The notes beneath the pieces are model-generated. The model was not told the origin of the DNA. It ran no database searches and was given only the letters and a program-made list of their open reading frames with translations. Shown here piece after piece: positions 33,945 to 46,874 of a stretch of DNA of 64,000 nucleotides. How positions within the stretch are numbered: position 1 is the first letter of the stretch; every line of letters begins with the position of its first letter. The DNA comes from CAVOOW01 sp963697675. Its GTDB lineage: Bacteria; Actinomycetota; Actinomycetes; JACCUZ01. The stretch spans positions 372,001 to 436,000 of the forward strand of contig CAVOOW010000005.1 in NCBI GenBank assembly GCA_963697675.1, written 5' to 3'. The position numbers and the translations under genes are program-made.

Positions 33945-36584
33945 CTAGCGCAGGTCTCCGGACTCCATGCCCGCGCCCGCCGCGGGCAGCACGGCGAGCC
34001 CCAGCTCGGCGGGGCCGGCGAGCAACCGGTGCTTCGGCACGATGCGCGTCGTGTAGCCGAACGGTCCCGGCCGCTCGAGCTTGATCTCACCCACATAGCG
34101 GTGCCGGCCGCCCTCGTACGCCTCGGCGTGGCGCAACCCGACGACGGTGGTTTCGGCGAGCTGGTCGTCGACGTCGACGCGACCGTGCACGACCTGCACA
34201 TCGACGTCATCGGCGGTCAGGTCGCCGAGCGAGACGAACGCGCGCAGCTCGAGCGTGCTGCCGACCTCTGGTACGTCGCCGACGCCCGAGGCCTCGACGT
34301 GGTCGACGCGCACTGCCGACCAGGCGGCGCGGACACGCGACTTCCAGGCCGCCAGCTCGCGCGCGCCGGCGTAGGCATGGTCGACCGAGAACTCGCCGAG
34401 AGCGTGGGCGGAGCGACAGGCAGGCGTGTAGAGCCCGTGCACGTAGTCGCGCACCATGCGGCTGGCGAGCACCTGCGGCCCCAGCGTCTGCAGGGTGTGA
34501 CGCACCATCTCGATCCAGCGGGCGGGTTGACCGGTCGCCGTCCGGTCGTAGAACAACGGCGCCACCGTGTTCTCGATCAGGTCGTAGAGAGCGCCTGCTT
34601 CGAGGTCGTCGCGGTGGTCAGGGTCCGTGACGCCGTCGGCGGTGGGGATGGCCCATCCGTTGTGACCGTCGTACATCTCGTCCCACCAGCCGTCGAGGAC
34701 CGAGAGGTTGAGCCCGCCGTTGAGCGCGGACTTCATGCCCGACGTGCCGCAGGCCTCGAGCGGGCGCAGCGGGTTGTTCAGCCAGACGTCGCAACCCGGG
34801 TAGAGCGCCTGGGCCATGGCGATGTCGTAGTTCGGCAGGAACACGATGCGGTTGCGCACCTTCGGGTCGTCCGTGAACCGGACGAGCTCCTGGATCAGCT
34901 TCTTGCCACCGTCGTCGGCGGGGTGGGCCTTGCCGGCCACGACCAGTTGTACGGGGCGCTCCGGGTCGAGCAGCAGGCGCGTGAGCCGCTCGGGGTCGCG
35001 CAGCATGAGGGTCAGACGTTTGTACGAGGGCACGCGCCGGGCGAAGCCGATCGTGAGCACGTCGGGGTCGAGCACCTTCTCGACCCAGCCCAGCTCCGCG
35101 TCGCTCGCCCCGCGCTGCCCCCAGGAGAAGCGCAGCCGCTGGCGCACGTCGGCAACCAGCCGCTGGCGCAGCACGCGGCGGACGTCCCAGATCTTCTCGT
35201 CGCTGACGTGCTCGATGCCTTCCCAGCCCGTGGCGTCCTGGACGAGGGTCACCCCGACCTCGGTCTCGCCCAGGTCGAAGACCTCGGGAGCCACCCAGGT
35301 CGGAGCGTGGACGCCGTTGGTGACGTGGCTGATCGGGATCTCGGCGCCGTCGAAACCGGGCCACAGCTTGGCGAACATGCCGCGGGCGACCTCGCCGTGC
35401 AGCTTGGAGACACCGTTGGCACGCTGCGCCAGCCGCAGGCCCATGACGGCCATGTTGAACACGCTGCGGTCGCCACCCTCGTAGTCCTCGGCACCGAGCG
35501 CCAGGACGCGGTCGACCGGCACACCCGGGCAGCCGTTGTCGCCGCCGAAGTGCTGCGCGATCAGGTCGCGGGAGAACCGGTCGATGCCGGCCGCCACAGG
35601 CGTATGGGTCGTGAACAGCGTCGCGGCGCGGGCGGCCTCGATGGCCTCGTCGAACGTGAGGCCGGCGTCCTCGGTGAGCTCGCGGATCCGCTCGATGCCG
35701 AGAAATCCGGCGTGGCCCTCGTTGGTGTGGAACACCTCGGGGGACGGCGAGCCGGTCAGCGCCGCGTAGGCCCGCAGCGCACGCACGCCTCCGATGCCCA
35801 GCAGCATCTCCTGGAGCAGCCGGTGCTCGCTGCCGCCGCCGTAGAGCCGGTCGGTCACGTCGCGCTCGGCGGGCTCGTTGTCCTCCACGTCGGAGTCGAG
35901 CAGCAGCAGGGGCACCCGGCCGACCTGCGCCTTCCAGACCTGCGCGACCAGATGACGGCCACCGGGCAGGCCGACGCGCACCTTGAGCGGCTCGTTGACC
36001 GCGTCGCGCAGCAGCGAGATCGGCAGCCCGTTGGGGTCGAGCACGGGGTAGCGCTCCTGCTGCCAGCCCTCGCGGGACAGCGACTGCGCGAAGTAGCCCG
36101 CGCGATAGAGCAGCCCGACGCCGACGATCGGGACGCCGAGGTCGGACGCGGCCTTGAGGTGGTCACCGGCCAGGATGCCGAGCCCGCCGGAGTACTGGGG
36201 CAGCACCGCCGTGATGCCGAACTCGGGCGAGAAGTAGGCAATCGTGCGGGGAACGGCGTCGACCTCGGCACTGCCTGCCTCGCGCTGGAGGTGCTGATAC
36301 CAACGGTCCTCGGTCAGGTAGGCGTGCAGGTTGTCCGCCGCTTCCTGGACGCGGCGTACGACGTCGCCGTCCTCGGCGAGCGCCGCGAGGCGGTCCGGAC
36401 CCAGCGCGCCCAGCAGGCGCACCGGGTCGCGCTCCGCCTCGTCCCATGCCGCAGGGTCGAGGCTTCGGAACAGCTCCTGGGAATCGACGTGCCACGACCA
36501 CCGCAGGTTGAGGGCGAGCTCCGCCAGTGGCGCGAGAGCTGCGGGCAGGACTGTGCGGACGGTGAACCGCCGGATTGCCTTCAC
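33945..36584 (-). CDS. glgP: Alpha-glucan (glycogen) phosphorylase
   Basis: GT35 enzyme releasing glucose 1-phosphate from alpha-glucan, 879 residues from the GTG at 36584 (family opening KAIRRFTVRTVLPAALAPL). The N-terminal block EFGITAVLPQYSGGLGILAGDHLKA is complete. The PLP lysine is in ACGTSGMKSALNGG, followed by DGWWDE. NEGHAGFLGIERI and TTHTPVAAGIDRF are also family markers. The frame is open upstream to 36707, but this would overlap the glgE promoter. It is divergent from glgE. Confidence 0.94.
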   Translation of the reverse strand: MKAIRRFTVRTVLPAALAPLAELALNLRWSWHVDSQELFRSLDPAAWDEAERDPVRLLGALGPDRLAALAEDGDVVRRVQEAADNLHAYLTEDRWYQHLQREAGSAEVDAVPRTIAYFSPEFGITAVLPQYSGGLGILAGDHLKAASDLGVPIVGVGLLYRAGYFAQSLSREGWQQERYPVLDPNGLPISLLRDAVNEPLKVRVGLPGGRHLVAQVWKAQVGRVPLLLLDSDVEDNEPAERDVTDRLYGGGSEHRLLQEMLLGIGGVRALRAYAALTGSPSPEVFHTNEGHAGFLGIERIRELTEDAGLTFDEAIEAARAATLFTTHTPVAAGIDRFSRDLIAQHFGGDNGCPGVPVDRVLALGAEDYEGGDRSVFNMAVMGLRLAQRANGVSKLHGEVARGMFAKLWPGFDGAEIPISHVTNGVHAPTWVAPEVFDLGETEVGVTLVQDATGWEGIEHVSDEKIWDVRRVLRQRLVADVRQRLRFSWGQRGASDAELGWVEKVLDPDVLTIGFARRVPSYKRLTLMLRDPERLTRLLLDPERPVQLVVAGKAHPADDGGKKLIQELVRFTDDPKVRNRIVFLPNYDIAMAQALYPGCDVWLNNPLRPLEACGTSGMKSALNGGLNLSVLDGWWDEMYDGHNGWAIPTADGVTDPDHRDDLEAGALYDLIENTVAPLFYDRTATGQPARWIEMVRHTLQTLGPQVLASRMVRDYVHGLYTPACRSAHALGEFSVDHAYAGARELAAWKSRVRAAWSAVRVDHVEASGVGDVPEVGSTLELRAFVSLGDLTADDVDVQVVHGRVDVDDQLAETTVVGLRHAEAYEGGRHRYVGEIKLERPGPFGYTTRIVPKHRLLAGPAELGLAVLPAAGAGMESGDLR

Positions 36585-36670
36585 CAGCACAACGGTACCG
36601 TCGGCGCCCGGGGGTCCCATCGGCACGTAGCTCGTCCGGGGATTGCGCCACGTCGGCAGTCCCGGGAGGG

Positions 36671-36698
36671 TTGTCCCTCGATCGAAGGTGGGTAGGTT
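36671..36698 (+). promoter_or_regulatory. Probable promoter of the glgE operon
   Basis: TTGTCC (36671-36676), a 16-base spacer and TAGGTT (36693-36698) lie directly before the glgE ATG at 36707. The transcript would begin within a few bases of the start codon, and there is no Shine-Dalgarno sequence, so glgE mRNA may be leaderless, which is common in actinobacteria. Confidence 0.4.
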
Positions 36699-36706
36699 CG
36701 AAGACA

Positions 36707-40382
<3,676 letters not shown>

Positions 40383-40383
<1 letters not shown>

Positions 40384-41789
40384 TGTCTGCCGTCAGCACG
40401 GCCGACCTCGCAACCTTCCTCGCCCAGCAACGGTGGTTCGCCGGGAAGAGCAGGGCGTGGCAGGTCACCAGTGCCGTCGACCTCGGCTGGCTGCGCCGCG
40501 AGGCCCCAGCCGTGCGGATCCTGCTGGTGACGGTCACCTACGACGACGGCGACACCGAGACCTACCAGGTGCCGTTGGTGCACCACACGAGCCGCGTCGA
40601 GAACCTCATGCACGCGTTCGTCGGCGAGGGAACCGACGACAACGGTGAGTACGTCTTCGTGTTCGATGCCCTCCACGACAAGGAGGCGACCGAGCTGTGG
40701 TGGAACGGCATCGCCGCCTCGACCGAGGGCGACGGCTGGGCGTTCCATCGCAACGACACCGCGACCGAGCTGCCCGAGGGCGGACCGTCACTCGTGATCG
40801 GCGCCGAGCAGAGCAACACCTCGTTGATCTTCGGCGACACGGCGATCCTCAAGGTGTTCCGCAAGGTCTCCCCGGGGCTCAACCCGGACATCGAGATCCA
40901 CGCGGCCCTGGACGCGGCCGGCAGCAAGCACATCGCGCGACCGCTCGGGTGGCTCGAGGGCCGTTGGCCGCAGCCGGCGGACGGGTCGGTGACGGCGAGC
41001 CTGGCGATTGCACAGGTGTTCCTGCGCGATGCCACCGAGGGCTGGGAGCTCGCCAAGGCGAGCGTGCGCGACCTCTACGGCGAAGCCGACCTGCACGCCG
41101 ACGAGGTGGGCGGTGACTTCGCCGGCGAGGCGACACGGCTCGGCGCTGCGACCGCGGAGGTGCACGTGGCGCTGGCCGACACGTTGGGCACGACGACACT
41201 GGAACGCAAGGAGCAGGTCGCACTCTCCGAGGGCATGCAGGACCGGCTCGACCGGGCGGCCGCCGAGGTGCCCGATCTCGCCGACTACGCCGACCAGCTG
41301 CGCGTGGCGTTCGACGACCTGGCCACCTTTGACGGCGAGGTGACCGTGCAACGGGTGCACGGAGACTTCCACCTCGGCCAGGTGTTGCGCGCCCTGGACG
41401 GCTGGAAGCTGCTCGACTTCGAGGGAGAGCCGGCGCGCCCCCTCGAGGAGCGGCGCTCCCCCGACTCCCCGGTCAAGGACGTCGCAGGCATGCTCCGGTC
41501 GTTCGACTACGCCGCCCGGCACCTGCTGCTCGACTATCGGGCAGACGCCCAGCGGGAGTACCGCGCCACCGAATGGGCAGAACGGAACAGGAGCGCCTTC
41601 TGCGACGGCTACGCAGCAGCCAGCGGCCGGGACCCCCGCGCCGACGGAGTCCTGCTGCGAGCATTCGAGATCGACAAGGCCGTCTACGAAGTCCTCTACG
41701 AGGCACGCAACCGGCCGACCTGGCTGGCGATACCCATGTCGGCGATCCGTCGGCTCGCGGCTGTCAAGGATGAGGAGCGAGCATCGTGA
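40383..41789 (+). CDS. mak: Maltokinase
   Basis: ATP-dependent kinase making maltose 1-phosphate for GlgE (Pep2), 468 residues. N-terminal cap domain begins FLAQQRWFAGKSRAWQV. The kinase core shows QRVHGDFHLGQVLRA (catalytic Asp) and WKLLDFEGEPARPLEER (metal site), then DVAGMLRSFDYAA. In some actinobacteria Mak is fused to TreS; here they are separate but overlap by one base. The stop overlaps glgB by four bases. Confidence 0.96.
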
Positions 41790-43981
41790 CGCAGAGCACC
41801 CGACCCACCCGTCCAACGCCTGCACCCGCCGGTCTCGACGAGCTGAATCGGCTCGTCTCCGGCAACCACCACGACCCCCACTCGGTGCTGGGCCCGCACG
41901 TCTACGAGGGCGCGGTCACGATCCGGACGCTGCGACCGTGGGCGACTGCGGTGACCATCGTGATCGGCACCGAGACCTTCGCGATGCAGCACGAGAACTA
42001 CGGCGTCTGGGTCGGCGTCGTGCCGACCGAGTTCGTCCCGGACTATCGCCTCGACGTCGAGTACGACGGCCCCGCGCGCCGCACCGACGACCCCTACCGG
42101 TTCCTCCCGACCCTGGGCGAGATCGACCTGCACCTCATCGGCGAGGGCCGCCACGAGGAGCTCTGGACCGTCCTGGGCGCGCACACTCGCGCGTACGACG
42201 GACTCGCCGGCCAGGTGACCGGCACGTCGTTCGCGGTTTGGGCGCCCAGTGCCCAGGGGGTACGCCTCGCCGGCGACTTCAACTACTGGGACGGCCGCGC
42301 CCACCCGATGCGCGCGATGGGCTCGACGGGTATGTGGGAGCTGTTCGTCCCGGACGTCGGCGACGGCACGCACTACAAGTTCGACGTCCTCGGCCGCGAC
42401 GGCGAGTGGCGGCAGAAGGCCGACCCGGTCGCGTTCCGGGCCGAGGTCCCCCCGGCCACAGCGTCGGTCGTGTTCACCTCCACCTATACGTGGGGCGACA
42501 GCGACTGGCTGGAGCGCCGAGCGGCAACCGACCCGCTGACCTCGCCGATGAGCACCTACGAGGTGCACCTGGGGTCGTGGCGGCAGGGCAAGAGCTATCG
42601 CGAGCTCGCGGACGAGCTCGTCGGGCACGTCAGCTATCTCGGCTTCACGCATGTCGAGCTCCTCCCGGTGGCCGAGCACCCGTTCGGCGGCTCCTGGGGC
42701 TACCAGGTGTCCTCGTACTTCGCGCCCACGTCTCGCTACGGGGACCCCGACGACTTCCGCTACCTCGTCGACCGGTTGCACCAGGCGGGCATCGGCGTGA
42801 TCGTCGACTGGGTGCCCGCGCACTTCCCCAAGGACGCCTGGGCACTGGCCCGCTTCGACGGGACCGCGCTCTATGAGCACCCCGACCCCCGCCGCGGCGA
42901 GCAGCTCGACTGGGGCACGCTGGTGTTCGACTTCGGGCGCACCGAAGTGCGCAACTTCCTGGTGGCGAACGCGCTCTACTGGCTCGAGGAGTTCCACATC
43001 GACGGCCTGCGGGTCGACGCAGTGGCCTCGATGCTCTACCTCGACTACTCGCGCGAGCCCGGTCAGTGGCTGCCCAACCAGTACGGCGGCCGGGAGAACC
43101 TCGAGGCAGTCGCCTTCCTGCAGGAGGTCAACGCAACGGCGTACAAGCGCGTGCCGGGCATCGTGACGATCGCCGAGGAGTCGACGGCCTGGCCGGGCGT
43201 GACACGTCCCACGCATCTCGGCGGTCTCGGTTTCGGCTTCAAGTGGAACATGGGCTGGATGCACGACTCGCTCGGCTACATGGCCCAGCAGCCGATCTAC
43301 CGGCAGTACCACCACCACCAGATGACGTTCTCGATGATGTACGCCTACACCGAGAACTTCGTGCTGCCGATCAGCCATGACGAGGTCGTGCACGGCAAGG
43401 GATCGTTGCTGCGCAAGATGCCGGGTGACCGGTGGCAGCAGCTGGCGAACCTGCGTGCCTACCTCGCGTTCATGTGGGCGCACCCGGGCAAGCAGCTGCT
43501 CTTCATGGGCTCGGAGTTCGGGCAGGAGTCGGAGTGGGCCGAGTCGAGGTCGCTGGACTGGTGGCTCACCGAGAACCCCGACCACCGCGGCGTGCAGACA
43601 CTGGTCGCCGACCTCAACCGGGTCTACGCCGAGAGCCCTGCACTGTTCACCCTCGACTCTGATCCGTCTGGTTTCGAGTGGATCGACGCCAACGACGCGG
43701 GCGGCAACGTGTTCTCGTTCCTCCGCCACGGCAGCGACGGGTCGGTGCTGGCCTGCGTCTCGAACTTCTCGGCGATCCCGCACGAGGGCTATCGCGTCGG
43801 CCTGCCTCACGCCGGCCGCTGGGACGAGGTGCTCAACTCCGACGCCGAGATCTACAGCGGCAGCGGTGTCGGCAACCTCGGTGCGGTCGAGGCGACCACG
43901 GACGGATGGCACGGGCGCCCGGCCTCAGTGAGCCTGCGGGTCCCGCCGCTGGGCACCGTCTGGCTGCGCCACACCCCATAA
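41786..43981 (+). CDS. glgB: 1,4-alpha-glucan branching enzyme
   Basis: GH13 branching enzyme, 731 residues. Two N-terminal carbohydrate-binding-like domains (HDPHSVLGPHVYEGAVTIR and TSFAVWAPSAQGVRLAGDFNYW) precede the barrel. Motifs: VDWVPAHFPKD, nucleophile Asp411 (GLRVDAVASMLYLDYSR), Glu464 (TIAEESTAWPGV) and LPISHDEVVHGK. Start GTG overlaps the mak stop. It branches the glucan built by GlgE and completes the cluster. Confidence 0.97.
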   Translation: MTQSTRPTRPTPAPAGLDELNRLVSGNHHDPHSVLGPHVYEGAVTIRTLRPWATAVTIVIGTETFAMQHENYGVWVGVVPTEFVPDYRLDVEYDGPARRTDDPYRFLPTLGEIDLHLIGEGRHEELWTVLGAHTRAYDGLAGQVTGTSFAVWAPSAQGVRLAGDFNYWDGRAHPMRAMGSTGMWELFVPDVGDGTHYKFDVLGRDGEWRQKADPVAFRAEVPPATASVVFTSTYTWGDSDWLERRAATDPLTSPMSTYEVHLGSWRQGKSYRELADELVGHVSYLGFTHVELLPVAEHPFGGSWGYQVSSYFAPTSRYGDPDDFRYLVDRLHQAGIGVIVDWVPAHFPKDAWALARFDGTALYEHPDPRRGEQLDWGTLVFDFGRTEVRNFLVANALYWLEEFHIDGLRVDAVASMLYLDYSREPGQWLPNQYGGRENLEAVAFLQEVNATAYKRVPGIVTIAEESTAWPGVTRPTHLGGLGFGFKWNMGWMHDSLGYMAQQPIYRQYHHHQMTFSMMYAYTENFVLPISHDEVVHGKGSLLRKMPGDRWQQLANLRAYLAFMWAHPGKQLLFMGSEFGQESEWAESRSLDWWLTENPDHRGVQTLVADLNRVYAESPALFTLDSDPSGFEWIDANDAGGNVFSFLRHGSDGSVLACVSNFSAIPHEGYRVGLPHAGRWDEVLNSDAEIYSGSGVGNLGAVEATTDGWHGRPASVSLRVPPLGTVWLRHTP

Positions 43982-44007
43982 CCCCGACGACCTGACGGCG
44001 TACGAGC

Positions 44008-45105
44008 GTGACGGTGCACCTGGTCTTCGAGACGCACGCCACGACTGTCGACAACGAGAACGGCATCGCGACGGGGTGGTTGCCCGGCGAGCTGTCGGCG
44101 GTCGGTGTCGTCGACGCGCGCGAGCTCGGGCGCCGGCGCCGCGACGACGGGCTCGACGTGGTCATCACGTCCGACCTCGCTCGGGCGGTGCAGACAGTCG
44201 ACCTGGCGTTCGCCGGCGCCGACGTACCCATCCTCACCGATGCACGGCTTCGCGAGGTCGACTACGGCGACCTCAACGGCGCTCCGGTCGACGTCATCCA
44301 ACGGCAGCGGCGCAGCCGCATCGACACGCCGTTCCCCGGCGGACAGAGCTATCGCGAGACCACGGATGCGATGCGCGGACTGCTCGATGAGCTGTCGCGC
44401 GACCGCGCCGGTCAGCGCGTGCTTCTCGTCGGGCACGCAGCGACCCGTTTCGCGCTCGACCACATCCTGACTGCTCGCCCACTCGAGGCCGCAGTGGTGG
44501 CGCCGTTCGCCTGGCGCGAAGGGTGGAGCTACGAGCTCACCACGGAGCGGCCACGGATCGCGGTGCTCGACGGGGCGGGGGCCACCCGGTCCGCGGACGA
44601 GCTCACCGGCGTGTACCGGTCGGCGTTCACCGCCCCCGGCTACGACGAGACCGAGGAGAAGGTGCTGCGGTTCCGGGACGACCAACTGCCGGCGCACGTC
44701 GGGCGCGACGGGTTCCGCTGTGCGACGTTGCATGTCGGCGGGCGACTTGCCGGGTTCGCTTACGGCTACACGGGTGCTCGCGGCCAGTGGTGGAGCGACC
44801 AGCTCGCCGAGCGCGCGCCGCAGCCGATCGTCGACGCATGGCTCGGCGGGCACTTCGACTTCGTCGCGCTCGCCGTCGATCCGGCCTGGCACGGCCGCGG
44901 CTTCGGGACAGCGCTGCACGATGCGCTGTTGCTCGACCTGCCCCATTCGCGGGCGCTGCTGACGACCTACCGGGACGACCGGCCGGCGCCACGGCTCTAC
45001 CGCCGGCTGGGCTGGACCCTGCTGCACGAGGGCGTCTTCCCCGACAGCGACCTCTGGGGCTTCGTCCTCCCCGCTGGCGTACACAAAAGACGGAGTCACG
45101 GTTGA
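44008..45105 (+). CDS. Histidine phosphatase-GNAT acetyltransferase fusion
   Basis: A 365-residue two-domain protein. Residues 1-175 are a histidine-phosphatase (phosphoglycerate mutase) fold: FETHATTVDNENGIATGW at the phospho-His position, LREVDYGDLNG, and VLLVGHAATRFALD for the second His. The usual Arg of RHG is replaced by Thr (THA). Residues 180-365 are a GNAT domain with VALAVDPAWHGRGFGTALHDALL, the acetyl-CoA loop. GTG at 44008 lies 27 bases after glgB, so it may belong to that transcript. Substrates of both halves are unknown. Confidence 0.82.
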   Translation: MTVHLVFETHATTVDNENGIATGWLPGELSAVGVVDARELGRRRRDDGLDVVITSDLARAVQTVDLAFAGADVPILTDARLREVDYGDLNGAPVDVIQRQRRSRIDTPFPGGQSYRETTDAMRGLLDELSRDRAGQRVLLVGHAATRFALDHILTARPLEAAVVAPFAWREGWSYELTTERPRIAVLDGAGATRSADELTGVYRSAFTAPGYDETEEKVLRFRDDQLPAHVGRDGFRCATLHVGGRLAGFAYGYTGARGQWWSDQLAERAPQPIVDAWLGGHFDFVALAVDPAWHGRGFGTALHDALLLDLPHSRALLTTYRDDRPAPRLYRRLGWTLLHEGVFPDSDLWGFVLPAGVHKRRSHG

Positions 45106-45158
45106 TCGGTCAGCTGTCCACGCTCGCATTTCGACGACAGGCGGATGAGTCCGTCTTT
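45086..45158. repeat. Long-loop inverted repeat at a gene end
   Basis: AAAGACGGAGTCA (45086-45098) pairs with TGAGTCCGTCTTT (45146-45158), 12 of 13 positions, around a 47-base loop. It straddles the stop of the phosphatase-acetyltransferase gene. It could end transcription or protect an mRNA end; the loop is long for a simple terminator. Confidence 0.45.
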
Positions 45159-45252
45159 CCTGCACACATCTTTGAACGCGCCGCGCCGGCTCGACGGGCT
45201 GTCGGGGACGGGTGTTTCATGAACGCACTCTTCGTCAGATCGGGGTGGGACC

Positions 45253-45823
45253 GTGGATGAGCCCTCCGGCGACGCCAGCAGCGCCAGCCGTCTCGTCGAG
45301 CTGCGGGCATCGGCCAAGGGCTGGCACGGTGTCCAGCTGGCCGTGCTCGGGTTCATCGGGCTGTGCGGGGTGCTGCAGGGAGCGGCCGGACAGGACGGCC
45401 CGCAGGTGGCTGCAGGTGCTCGCTGGTGTTCTCGTCATCGTCGCCCTCGTACTCGCGTGCACCGCAACGGCACTGGTCGCGACGGCGGCCTGGCCGGTGC
45501 ACGAGATCGAGGACGGCCTGTCGACCGGTGACGGCGCAGAGCAGGCCCTGCACGACACCGCACGCCGCCTGCGGCTCGGCATCGCGATCACGTTCACCGC
45601 CGTCGTGTTCCTCGCCCTGGGCGCCACCACGTCGTGGTGGCCGGAGGAGGGATCGAGTAGCGGCGGAACGGCTCAGGTGGAGGTCACCACGAACCAGGGC
45701 AGCGCCTGCGGTCAGCTGCGGGACGGAGATCCCGGCACCATCGCGGTTGAGAGCTCCGGGCAGCTGGTCGTCGTCGCGACCGGCGACATCGTGCGGCTGC
45801 GCGCGGTTGATTCCTGCGGCTGA
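45253..45823 (+). CDS. Unknown membrane protein, one frameshift
   Basis: About 189 residues after frame repair. Three hydrophobic segments: LAVLGFIGLCGVLQGAA, LQVLAGVLVIVALVLACTAT and GIAITFTAVVFLALGATTSWW, then an external domain of about 55 residues with two cysteines (GSACGQLRDGDPG, DSCG). The frame shifts near 45400: skipping one base joins the first segment to RRWLQVLAGV. The GTG at 45253 gives MDEPSGDASSASRLVELRA. No family recognised. It converges on the thioredoxin-TPR gene. Confidence 0.65.
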
Positions 45824-45859
45824 CCCGGCGCGACCGCCCCCGTACAACCCCGTGTTGGG

Positions 45860-46798
45860 TTAGAAGAGGGCGTTGGCCAACGAGGTCCGCGCCTTGGCTA
45901 CGCGCTCGTCGTCGCTGCCGACGAGGCCGAACAGCTCGACGAGGTGCTCGCGCGCCTGGTTGCGCTCGTCCCCGCTCGTCCGGCGGACCAGTTCGATCAG
46001 CCGCTCGAACGCGTCCTCGACCTGCCCGACGAGCAGGTCGAAGTCGGCAGCGGCGGTCTGAGCGGCGACGTCGTCCGGGTTCGCGGCCGCACTCGCGCGC
46101 ACGGCTGCCGCATCGAGGCCGGTGGTGCGGCGCAGCAGCTCGACCTGGCCAAGACCCGCCTGGGCGTCCGGATCGGCCGGGGCGTCCGCGAGCAGGGACT
46201 GATACGCGGCGGCAGCAGCGTCGAGATCGCCGCGCTCGATCGCTTCGTACGCCTCGTCGTAACGGGGGTCCTCCACGGGCTCTTCCGCCAGTTCCGCGGC
46301 TGCCTCGCCCACCTGCACCCTGCCGTTCACCCCGTTCTCGGCCGCGACCCGCAGCAGCTCGTCGAGGAAGCGCTGCACCTCGGCCTCCGGCAGCGCGCCC
46401 TGGAACAGCGGGATCGGCTGGCCCTTCACGACCGCGAAGATCGCCGGGATGCTCTGGACCTGAAAGGCCTGACCCAGGCGCGGGTTGGCGTCGAGGTCGA
46501 CCTTGGCGAGCACCCACGTACCGCCAGCAGCATGCGCGAGCCGCTCGAGGATGGGACTGAGCTGCTTGCACGGACCGCACCAGTCGGCCCAGAAGTCGAT
46601 GACGACGGGGACGGTCATCGAGGTGTCGATGACCATGGTCTGGAAATCGGCTTCGGCCACATCGCGCACGACCCCCGAGCCGGCGGTCGGCGGGCCTGCC
46701 CCGTCCTGGCCGGCGGCGCCCGCCGCAGAAGTGGCGGGCCGCGGTGCCAGCGAGGACAGGTCGACGGCACCGTAGGGGTTGAAGGTCGGCTGGCTCAT
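45860..46798 (-). CDS. Thioredoxin-TPR protein, CnoX/YbbN-like
   Basis: A 312-residue protein with a thioredoxin domain (about residues 45-150, IDFWADWCGPCKQLSPIL, Cys74/Cys77) and a C-terminal helical TPR region (DEAYEAIERGDLDAAAAAYQSLL...). This build matches CnoX/YbbN chaperedoxins, which protect unfolded proteins during oxidative stress. The CGPC site is intact, unlike E. coli CnoX (SxxC), so it may keep redox activity. ATG at 46798. The Ala/Gly-rich first 40 residues look disordered. Confidence 0.88.
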   Translation of the reverse strand: MSQPTFNPYGAVDLSSLAPRPATSAAGAAGQDGAGPPTAGSGVVRDVAEADFQTMVIDTSMTVPVVIDFWADWCGPCKQLSPILERLAHAAGGTWVLAKVDLDANPRLGQAFQVQSIPAIFAVVKGQPIPLFQGALPEAEVQRFLDELLRVAAENGVNGRVQVGEAAAELAEEPVEDPRYDEAYEAIERGDLDAAAAAYQSLLADAPADPDAQAGLGQVELLRRTTGLDAAAVRASAAANPDDVAAQTAAADFDLLVGQVEDAFERLIELVRRTSGDERNQAREHLVELFGLVGSDDERVAKARTSLANALF

Positions 46799-46874
46799 GA
46801 CTCCATCATCGCTCAGTCAGATGAGTGCTGCACGACGACCCTGCGCTGGAGCGGGCCGACAGCCGTCTCGAACC

